DNA of 64,000 nt from Aliirhizobium wenxiniae (GTDB lineage Bacteria; Pseudomonadota; Alphaproteobacteria; Rhizobiales; Rhizobiaceae), in NCBI RefSeq assembly GCF_014201355.1, contig NZ_JACHEG010000002.1:124001-188000 (forward strand), in the 5' to 3' direction. Numbering within the stretch: the stretch's first letter is position 1; each line of letters starts with the position of its first letter. Below the pieces are notes generated by a model. That model worked only from the letters and a program-made list of their open reading frames with translations. It was not told where the DNA came from and ran no database searches. The position numbers and the translations under genes are program-made. This document shows, piece by piece, positions 12,201 to 19,277 of the stretch.

Positions 12201-15200
12201 TTGACCAACGGGGAAATCCGCAGCCTGGCTTGCCGCGAACCATCCGTCCGACAACCCGAATGCGAAGTCGTTGAACGCCGAGGGAGCGCGATCGGCGAAA
12301 ACGATCGCTGCTCCTTTTGCTGCAGCGGAACGAAGAGTCTGACGAACATCTTCGTCACCGGTCAGCATAAGCTGGCTGGACAAGCCGCCGGCAACGATCA
12401 GATCAACACGCTCGAGGCTGGCAAGAGCCCGAGGTTCAACAACGGAAACATGCACATTCCGCTCGAACGCCAGTTCCAGCATGCGACGCGCATTTTCCTT
12501 CGGTTCGGCGATTACCAGCGTCGCGCCAATGGATGCCGCCAGACCGGCAAGCCGTGTGCTGGCAGACTGGCTGGTTGTGCCGAGTTCGACGATAAAGCTG
12601 ATTTTTCCGGGGTTCTCATCACAGAAACGCTGCGTCAGATCGAAGCCGGTTTCTGCACGGCGATGACCGAGCGGAGAGTGGACGAGAACGTGATCCAATG
12701 TTGCTTCGCTGACATTGTTCGCATGTTCGTCTTCAGCATCGACGGGTTTTCCGGACAGGGAAAGACGTTCGAGCGCATCACGGTAGACGTCGTTGACCAA
12801 GACGGCCTCAGCGACACGCGAGGAGTCCTCACGGTAGATTTCCTGGATCAGTTCTTCGATACTCGGGAAAGAGAACTCCCTGGGGACTGTCCAGCCGTCT
12901 CCGGAGGATACCGCGATACCCGCATCCTCCAATGTGAACAGGCAGGATGTCAGGAATGCACGGAAATCCGTGTCTCCCGGCAAAGTCGCAGAAAGGAGTA
13001 CCGCACTGTCACCGGCGAGCGACAAGGCGATCTCGTGGCATGCCCGATAGATGGCTGCATCGATCATCAACGATGCATTGTCCTTCGCATCCGAGGATGC
13101 AAAATCGGTCAGGGCCGGCAATTTTGTAGCTGGCGGTTCGGATTTTGCCAGAAGCGCACTCGGGACGGCGTCGAAATGGAAAGCGACGGTATCCAAAGTA
13201 TGGTGGCGACGCAGAGACGTGCGGCGGAAACGGCAATCCGAGAGGATGGCAATCTGTTTACCGGCAGGATCGAACAGGCGGAAATTGACCTTGATCGAGA
13301 AGCTGCTGAACCGTTCGATCTCTATCCTTGCCCTGGCAATCGCACGTCCCCTGCCCGTGACCCGGATGGAGCCGAAGCGAACCGGAATATAGGGAGAGCC
13401 AGCCTCCGTACCGGAAAGCCGGTCAAACAGTGCGACAAGGCCATGGAAGGCGGCATCGACCGAGAATGGATTGAGGTTGTAGCCGACATATGGATGCGCA
13501 GGTTCCGCGGCCTGTCTGAGCTCAACGTCGACAACGTTATCGCCCAAAGCCACAGCTTTCGAAAGTAGCTGGAAGCGAGGCCCATATTGCAGGCCGAAGC
13601 GTTCGGCTGTTTCATAAACCTGGACAGACGAGAGGCTATCACCGCCTTCGGCAGACGTCGCGATTTCCACCTGATGGATTTCTTCATCCACCGGCCGCCG
13701 ACAACGACCGACCGCATGAATGGTCCAGTCATCACTGCTCAACCGTTCGCGGGAGCGGATCTCGATATTACCGGTTTCCGGAGAAAGAAGCGTCGAAAGC
13801 TCCAGTATCCGATCGGGTCGCAATTCCAGTGGTCGAACGATCTCCATGTTGGAGATCTCTACCTCGTCCGTGCCGAAATGCGCTTGGGCGGCGGTGACCG
13901 CAATTTCCAGGAAACCGGCTCCCGGAAGGATCGCACGACCATCGACCACATGTTCGGCCAGATCCGGAAAGAGCAAGGCGTCGATATGGTTCTTCCAATG
14001 AGAACCGTTCGGATCATTCCGCCAGCCCAGCAGCGTGTAGCTGTTCTTGAAATCGCGACCGAACATATCGATCTCATCCGTGGTGGCCGGCACTTTCAGC
14101 TCGGTCGGTTCGAATGGCAATGGCGGCAGATCGATGACTGGGCTGCGTTTCCCCGAATGCCTGGATGGTGCAGGAACCGCGCCGTGGGCGATGGCGCGGG
14201 CAAACGCGCGAGCGACCGGATCCCGCCCCGCGACAACTGTTTCGCGCTGAAGCGAACCGATTACCGTGGCTGGCTGAGCCCTACTTTTGGCGATTTCCGA
14301 GACGTAGTTCGACAGGATCGTGCGCGGTGAAATCTCGATGAACAGATTACAACCGAGATCGAGCGCAGCTTCTGTCGCCGAGCGGAAGAGCACCGGTTCG
14401 CGCACATTGTGCCACCAGTACTCGGCATCAAGGCCACGGCCGTCATATATTGCACCGGTAACGGTGGAAATGAATGTGCAGCCGGCGGCCTGCGGCTCAA
14501 TCGCCGGAAGTTCCGAGAGGAATCCGTCACGGGCGCTGTCGATGATCGGATGGTGGAACGGATAATTGATATCAAGAATATGAACGACAGTCTGAGACTT
14601 ACGGGCAGCATCCCGAAAAGCCTGAATTTCCGCGGCCGGACCAGAAATCGTAACCGAATTCGGCGCATTTATCGCCGCCACATGAATGCCGTCCAACCCG
14701 TGATTCTTGGCGAAGGCCACGGCCGCCTCTTCGCCCATTACGGCCGCAGCCATCTTGCCCTGCCCGGCAAACAGATGCTGTGAGTGCGAACGCTTGGCGA
14801 CGATCGCAACGGCTTCTGCAGCCGTCAACGCTTTGGAAGCATAGGCCGCGGCAATCTCGCCAACGGAGTGACCGAACACAACATCTGGCCTGATGCCGTA
14901 GGCGCTGAGGCTGTCTGAGAGCGAAGCCTGCACGGCAAACAGCAGCGGCTGCGCAATCGTCGCATCAGCCAAACGAACCCCGAGATTGTCCGCGACTATG
15001 AGGTCCGTCAGCTTTTCACCGAGGTGGTATTCGAACAGCGCGCTAAAGGATTGGAAATACTGGCGGAAATGCGGGTTTGCGCGGTAGGCTTCTACACCCA
15101 TCCCGGCCCATTGCGCACCGTTTCCGGAAAACACGAAGGCTATTTTGCCAAGCACGGACGGAGCTTCGCCACGTTCCCCATCGGAAGCATCGCCGGCAAG

Positions 15201-16733
15201 ATGCGTCTTGATCGCATCGAGAACGCCGCGCTCGCCTCGAGTATCGACTGCAAACCGATATTTCAAGGCATCACGGTTCGTTGTCGTCGCGGCGATGATG
15301 CGGCGCGCTTTTTCGGGCGTAGCGGCGGAAAGACGTGCTTGGTAATCCTTTAACAGGCTTTCGAGCGCACCTGCGCTGTGCGCGCTCGCCAAGAACAGCA
15401 GATTGTCGCCCTTGGCCGGTGAGTCCGCCTGTGTTGCCGGCTCCGGATCACCAATCACAACGTGCGCATTGGTGCCGCCGAAACCGAAGGAATTGATCCC
15501 CACGAGCCGCGCTTCCTTTGCCGGAAGCAGTTTGATGGCGGATGTATTGACCCTTACGTTGAGTGCATCGAAATCGATGTCTTCATTCGCCGTTTCAATA
15601 TGTAGCGTGGCAGGAAGATAGTCGTTCTCCAGAGCCAGCATGGCCTTGAACAGACCAAACAAACCGGAAACCGGCTCAGTATGACCGATATTCGACTTGA
15701 TTGAGCCGATCGGCAGCGGAGCGCGACGTCTCTGGCCGATGACATTACCGATTGCCCAGACTTCAGCGGGATCGCCGACACGCGTTCCGGTTCCGTGACC
15801 TTCGATGAAGGCCACGCGGTTCACATCGATGCCGTGGCCCTTGTAGATGGAATTGAGCAGATCGGCCTGTGCCTCACGCGACGGAAGGCTGATGCCGTTG
15901 GTGCGGCCGGAAGAATTGACGCCGGTCGCGTGGATTCGGGCATAACTGCGATCATGCTGCTGACGCGCGACATCGCTGCGGCGAAGAACGATTGCAGCGC
16001 CGCCTTCCGCACGTACATAACCTTGACCGTTGGTGTCATAAGCACGGCAGAGGCCTTCCGGCGACAACATTCGTGCCTGAGCGAAGCCGACGAAGGAAAG
16101 CGGATGGACGAGAAGGTTAACGCCGCCAACAATTGCGGTGTCGATATCACCACGTTCCAGCGCACGTGCCGCCTGGTCCAACGCGACCAGCGAGGAGGAA
16201 CAGGCCGTATCAATCGTCATGCTTGGGCCGTTCAAGCCAAAAACGTGGGAGATGCGGTTGGAGACAATCGAAAGCGTATTGCCCGTCATGAAATACGGGC
16301 TGCCGGAAGCAGGATCTTCCGCCGAAAGGTTGCCACTGTCGAGGCTTGAGGCCCCGATATAGACCCCAACCTTCTGCTTCGAGAGCGTGCTTACCGGCAG
16401 GTTGGCATCCTCAAGTGCCTTCCAAACAAGCGTCAGCAGGATGCGCTGCTGAGGATCCATCTGCATGGCCTCACGCTGCGAAAGACCAAAGACAGCGGGA
16501 TCGAAATCATAGACCGCGTCGATGACACCGGCTGCAAAGGTGTAGGTCTTGCCGGGTGTCCCTTGAGTAGGATGCCAGAAACGAGCGAGTTCCCACCGAT
16601 CGGCTGGGATTTGAGTGACGGTGCAACGACCGGTTCGGAGAACTTGCTGCAACTCTTCGATGGAGTTGGCACCGGGCGCAACGCAGGCTCGGCCAATTAC
16701 TTCTATCGTCATCGTCACTCTTACGTTAGTCAT
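9282..16733 (-). CDS. rkpA: RkpA, multidomain type I polyketide/fatty acid synthase
   Basis: A 2483-residue highly reducing synthase for a lipid needed in capsule (K antigen) production. Domains in order: ketosynthase (C178 in DTACSSS; histidines in EGHGTGT and KSNIGHTE), acyltransferase (FVFSGNGAQW; GHSVG, serine about 622), dehydratase (HVVDGRAILPG, about 928), a region about 1370-1520 like a C-methyltransferase but without its SAM motif, enoylreductase (HGAAGGVGLAA, about 1894), ketoreductase (VAGGIGGFG about 2101; GQANY about 2240) and acyl carrier protein (GLDSL, serine about 2409). There is no thioesterase, so another enzyme must release the chain, and rkpG follows directly. The start may be the ATG at 16712, which has AAGAG before it, rather than 16733. 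The 492-codon antisense frame inside is a shadow. Confidence 0.95.
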   Translation of the reverse strand: MTNVRVTMTIEVIGRACVAPGANSIEELQQVLRTGRCTVTQIPADRWELARFWHPTQGTPGKTYTFAAGVIDAVYDFDPAVFGLSQREAMQMDPQQRILLTLVWKALEDANLPVSTLSKQKVGVYIGASSLDSGNLSAEDPASGSPYFMTGNTLSIVSNRISHVFGLNGPSMTIDTACSSSLVALDQAARALERGDIDTAIVGGVNLLVHPLSFVGFAQARMLSPEGLCRAYDTNGQGYVRAEGGAAIVLRRSDVARQQHDRSYARIHATGVNSSGRTNGISLPSREAQADLLNSIYKGHGIDVNRVAFIEGHGTGTRVGDPAEVWAIGNVIGQRRRAPLPIGSIKSNIGHTEPVSGLFGLFKAMLALENDYLPATLHIETANEDIDFDALNVRVNTSAIKLLPAKEARLVGINSFGFGGTNAHVVIGDPEPATQADSPAKGDNLLFLASAHSAGALESLLKDYQARLSAATPEKARRIIAATTTNRDALKYRFAVDTRGERGVLDAIKTHLAGDASDGERGEAPSVLGKIAFVFSGNGAQWAGMGVEAYRANPHFRQYFQSFSALFEYHLGEKLTDLIVADNLGVRLADATIAQPLLFAVQASLSDSLSAYGIRPDVVFGHSVGEIAAAYASKALTAAEAVAIVAKRSHSQHLFAGQGKMAAAVMGEEAAVAFAKNHGLDGIHVAAINAPNSVTISGPAAEIQAFRDAARKSQTVVHILDINYPFHHPIIDSARDGFLSELPAIEPQAAGCTFISTVTGAIYDGRGLDAEYWWHNVREPVLFRSATEAALDLGCNLFIEISPRTILSNYVSEIAKSRAQPATVIGSLQRETVVAGRDPVARAFARAIAHGAVPAPSRHSGKRSPVIDLPPLPFEPTELKVPATTDEIDMFGRDFKNSYTLLGWRNDPNGSHWKNHIDALLFPDLAEHVVDGRAILPGAGFLEIAVTAAQAHFGTDEVEISNMEIVRPLELRPDRILELSTLLSPETGNIEIRSRERLSSDDWTIHAVGRCRRPVDEEIHQVEIATSAEGGDSLSSVQVYETAERFGLQYGPRFQLLSKAVALGDNVVDVELRQAAEPAHPYVGYNLNPFSVDAAFHGLVALFDRLSGTEAGSPYIPVRFGSIRVTGRGRAIARARIEIERFSSFSIKVNFRLFDPAGKQIAILSDCRFRRTSLRRHHTLDTVAFHFDAVPSALLAKSEPPATKLPALTDFASSDAKDNASLMIDAAIYRACHEIALSLAGDSAVLLSATLPGDTDFRAFLTSCLFTLEDAGIAVSSGDGWTVPREFSFPSIEELIQEIYREDSSRVAEAVLVNDVYRDALERLSLSGKPVDAEDEHANNVSEATLDHVLVHSPLGHRRAETGFDLTQRFCDENPGKISFIVELGTTSQSASTRLAGLAASIGATLVIAEPKENARRMLELAFERNVHVSVVEPRALASLERVDLIVAGGLSSQLMLTGDEDVRQTLRSAAAKGAAIVFADRAPSAFNDFAFGLSDGWFAASQAADFPVGQLATAAQVETLLSDLGFEAASVKDVQVDEGALVLAIAQSRAKTEAVLTEADRGRLIVVAEQASEQMLASSFVDAAIVQATEAERALELVPEDSNSPVCIVYLADRGIEQAVSALEIARLSRFKALAEGMTRQANGSTGRPRLIVLAPGGSPLAGENSDAANAGLWTFARVLQNEYDAVDIHMIDAEGDEAVALVDRIAALTSANREWLLGEHGLLEIRAASGPSAGRDGTTSDFEAATIHQLTSGRVDSIIWQSCALQEPGADEVIIAVEAAGLNFRDVMWSMGLLPEEALEDGFAGATIGMEMAGRVERVGSAVADLKPGDRVMGIGPAAFSTHVRVRRDGVTKFPDRLDFAAAATVPVAFLTAYYAMVQLGHIEPGETILIHGAAGGVGLAALQIAKLKGAKVIATAGTVEKRRFLEALGADHIFDSRSLDFVSRVRAVTNGEGVDLVLNSLFSEAMERSLELVKPFGRFLELGKRDYYSDRKIGLRPFRRNISYFGIDADQLLVNLPKITKRIFAEIGELFQSGELVPLPYRAFGYDEIGSAFRLMQNAGQIGKIVIRPPVRGKDRVVVASDRTLRFSEEGGFLVAGGIGGFGLVAADWLVTRGARRIALCSRRGIADEATIKAIEKWAGLGVVATLHACDITNEQALSALLSELRAAAPIKGIIHAAMVLDDALLSNLTDDRNRPVVDVKVRGAELLDKLTRDDDLELFLLFSSATTMLGNPGQANYVIANGYLEGLARMRRAASRPALAVGFGAIADTGFLARNAEVNELLSKRIGKTAMKARDALEQVENYLVSETGSIDGAAVMIAEVDWNAVRMLPIATASVFETAMRAAGNAQSSADGDQIDLEALIHGKSADEAQSILHKIVAAEIAAILRVTEDSITPEKVLKDVGLDSLMAMELGMSFQQKTGFDIPLSGVGEDTTVSDVVTRLRERVSKRSGGEEEAPQDEVLDRLVKSHSTQSQKAAAQ

Positions 16734-16889
16734 AGCTACAATAGCTAATGCAGATTAAGCCGACACCGACTTTAACAACATACTTACCCGCGCTTGTCAC
16801 CAAAAAAGCAGAACAAACCACTACTTCCAGATGACAATCCGGGCTTATTACAATCAATGATTCGGGTGCATATACGCCCGGCTTTACAG

Positions 16890-18068
16890 CTAGTCACTCA
16901 GATTGTTGGAAATCGCGGCCCCCTGAACGGCAATTCCGACGGGCGCGCCAACAACGCGAAGGAACTTCGTCAAGTCGACCGCCGGATGGCGAGACGCGTA
17001 AATCACGTCACGGCTTTTAACAGGAAAGGTCTGGCCGACAAGCATGCTGTCCGGATGGCTCATATCGAACCTGTAGACGATCGGATAACGTCCTTCCTTA
17101 TCAGCCTGCATTCCCTTTCGGGTGAGTTCGTCGAAACGGCGCTTACCCAGGAGACCGACGACCACTTCCGGATCCTCGTAGCGGAAAAGGAAAAAGCCCT
17201 TTGCATTGACGGTTTCGTCATTGCCGCCGCGGCCGAGTGCTACTGCTTCCAGAAGGTTCAGATCGTTCGCACCGAAATCGATGCGAGAATTGCTTTTGAC
17301 GGCACCTAGGAGCGTAAAGGTTCGAGGATCCTTGCTAACGAAAATCTGGTCACCGGGCTGAACATAGATGTTCTCTGACGGATTCTCTACGATCGACTTC
17401 AGGAGCGCCGTGCCGGTCCGTTTGCCGCGCACGACAGTCACGTAGGATTCGTATGGCTGTGATGTTGGACCACCCGCCTTGGCGATTACGTCGGTGATCT
17501 GCTCACCGCTCAGATTAAGCGAAATCTGCGCCGAACGATTTACTGCGCCGGCGACCGTGACCGAGCGGGATGGCGTATCTCCCATTGCAATGATCACGTC
17601 GGGCTCGACGGCTTTGCTCTTCAGAGATGAAAGAATTTGCTGGCGCGCCTCTTCAAGAGTGCGGCCGGCAAATCGCACGGTACCCACATATGGAATGGCG
17701 GCTGTGCCATCGGGCTGCACAACAATTTCAATCGGAGTCTGCTTTTGCTCACTGGTCGAGAACAGTCCGTCGGCACCGGCTTCGAAGATGGTGACCTTCA
17801 ACTGGTCACCGATACCGATAACAGCCCTGCCCGGACCTCCTCCGATACCGAATCGGCGCTTCAACGCCGTCGAAACATAATCCGAAACCAGTCTTGCCGT
17901 GTGATTGTCGACATCAACGATGTCGAAAACCGCTGCGTTCACGCGCCCGATGTCTGCCGGAGAACGGCCGGCATCTTCATTGATCGCGGAAGCAAGTGGC
18001 CCCTCACCGGGCACCGCCTGACACCCGGCCAAAGCGGCACAAATCACGATCGCAGTTACTCGAACCAA
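16890..18068 (-). CDS. Capsule/exopolysaccharide export lipoprotein (Wza/KpsD-like), candidate rkpU
   Basis: 392-residue outer-membrane polysaccharide export protein. A short signal peptide ends in the lipobox LAGC (about residues 13-16), so it is probably a lipoprotein. Then come the Poly_export domain (IGIGDQLKVTIFE) and SLBB-type repeats (SVTVAGAVNRSAQISLN; FTLLGAVKSNSRIDFG). The start is unusual: a TTG at 18068 with TGGAG nine bases upstream; the frame closes at a stop just before, and no ATG fits. rkpA follows 156 bp downstream on the same strand. S. meliloti and S. fredii have an export gene, rkpU, in front of rkpA. Position fits, but I cannot confirm orthology. Confidence 0.85.
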   Translation of the reverse strand: MVRVTAIVICAALAGCQAVPGEGPLASAINEDAGRSPADIGRVNAAVFDIVDVDNHTARLVSDYVSTALKRRFGIGGGPGRAVIGIGDQLKVTIFEAGADGLFSTSEQKQTPIEIVVQPDGTAAIPYVGTVRFAGRTLEEARQQILSSLKSKAVEPDVIIAMGDTPSRSVTVAGAVNRSAQISLNLSGEQITDVIAKAGGPTSQPYESYVTVVRGKRTGTALLKSIVENPSENIYVQPGDQIFVSKDPRTFTLLGAVKSNSRIDFGANDLNLLEAVALGRGGNDETVNAKGFFLFRYEDPEVVVGLLGKRRFDELTRKGMQADKEGRYPIVYRFDMSHPDSMLVGQTFPVKSRDVIYASRHPAVDLTKFLRVVGAPVGIAVQGAAISNNLSD

Positions 18069-18428
18069 ATCTCGATACTCCAGTCAGGACCGCACGAGGC
18101 CAGAGCCGCCCCAGCTTGATCCAAAATTTGATGCCCTTGAAAGCACACCGGACGACGAACGACAAGCTTCATGGCTTGGGCTCCCCGGAAAATAAAATCC
18201 GGTGCGGTTTTAAGGCCATAGTCACCAGCGAACTGATATTCAAAAGTGAAACTAAAAAAGTTGACTTAAATGCTTACTAATTAATGTGGTTAACGGCGCT
18301 TCCGAATTTGTGTGACAGATGTGAGGATGGCGCTCCCCGTTCACCATTATCGCGAATCATACTTGGACACGAACCTGTCCAATATGCCAAAGCTTGTCGG
18401 CATATCGACCTGAAACGGAGCTATTTCC
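18069..18428. other. Divergent regulatory gap between the export gene and a DUF6030-like gene
   Basis: 360 bases without a supported gene. It is AT-rich around 18230-18290 and contains a 7-bp perfect inverted repeat at 18363-18382. It should hold the promoter of the rkp export/PKS genes on the minus strand and of the gene at 18429 on the plus strand. No -35/-10 pair convinced me. Confidence 0.4.
18363..18382. promoter_or_regulatory. Palindromic operator candidate TTGGACA-N6-TGTCCAA
   Basis: Perfect inverted repeat with 7-bp arms and a 6-base spacer, 47 bases before the TTG start at 18429. Arm length and spacing (centres 13 bp apart) suit a dimeric helix-turn-helix regulator. The regulator is unknown. 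Confidence 0.4.
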
Positions 18429-19277
18429 TTGGCGGACAAGGCGGAACTTTTGACGCCTCTGATGCGCCTTCGAAGACGGCGGCGAGCAGCAAAGGCATTC
18501 GGCGCCTTGCTGGCCGTCGGCCTTGCGCTGCTGTTTGGTATCGTTCTTTCCGTCAATAACGGGCGCAACTACCAACGGCTGGTGACATGGCTTGGAATGG
18601 ACGAATACCTTGCGCGGCCTTTTGCCGCTTCACCGCCGCCGGCTTTGCGTGCGCGCCGCACGACGCTGCTCATCAATGCGCCGCCGCGACTCATCCGGCC
18701 CGCTGCCGGCCTGCACGACCGGCTGAGTGTGCTCCCGCATCTGACAACCCACGAGCGATGCGAGCGCCTGGGTGAGGATGGCCCGGCCTCCAGTTTCCAG
18801 GCAGCCGGAGGAGAATGGGAATGCCTTTTTTCCAAGGAACTCGGCACAATGCCGGAGCCTTCTGTGATATTCATCCAGATCAAGGGAGTATCGTCCAGCA
18901 CGTTCCGCACGTTTCGTCTCAAGCTTAGTCTACTCGACTCAGCAAAGGACGGTGAAATGTTCAAGCTGGTGGCCCGATCAATCGATCGTTTCGGGCTCGA
19001 AATGGCGCCCGAAAACCTGCATTACCTTTACGACCGGATCAGAACAGGACGTAGCTTTTCGTCGCGATTCGACAGCTACCGTGTCAGCTACGAGCGTGAA
19101 AGGGACGATGATCGTCGTTTCAACCTGATGATCACGCAGTTGCCCGAGACCTCGACATGTGGCCAATCGACAGTGGCGTCGAACGGGGCCTCGATGCGTT
19201 CCTCGATCGTGCGCTTTCCGCTCGAATGCCTGCCTTTGCAGCAACGAGCCTTGTCACACCCGATCCAGCCTAACTAG
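18429..19277 (+). CDS. Unknown membrane-anchored protein, DUF6030-like (paralogue of 5310-6149)
   Basis: 282 residues. A strongly basic N-terminus (RLRRRRR, inside orientation) is followed by one transmembrane segment (about 24-40) and a probably periplasmic domain. Shared features with the product at 5310: NGRNYQRLVTWLGM near the membrane, a cysteine followed by GEWEC, SVIFIQIKG, and a late FNLMI segment. It starts at TTG (18429) with CGGAG eight bases before. It is divergent from the rkp export gene. Its 3' end overlaps the convergent yhaN-like gene by 24 bp. Function unknown; the two paralogues bracket the rkp operon. Confidence 0.65.
   Translation: MADKAELLTPLMRLRRRRRAAKAFGALLAVGLALLFGIVLSVNNGRNYQRLVTWLGMDEYLARPFAASPPPALRARRTTLLINAPPRLIRPAAGLHDRLSVLPHLTTHERCERLGEDGPASSFQAAGGEWECLFSKELGTMPEPSVIFIQIKGVSSSTFRTFRLKLSLLDSAKDGEMFKLVARSIDRFGLEMAPENLHYLYDRIRTGRSFSSRFDSYRVSYERERDDDRRFNLMITQLPETSTCGQSTVASNGASMRSSIVRFPLECLPLQQRALSHPIQPN

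Noticed and set aside
12090..13568. A 492-codon open frame antisense inside rkpA
   Set aside because: It lies entirely within conserved synthase domains and has no recognisable content; a codon-bias shadow.
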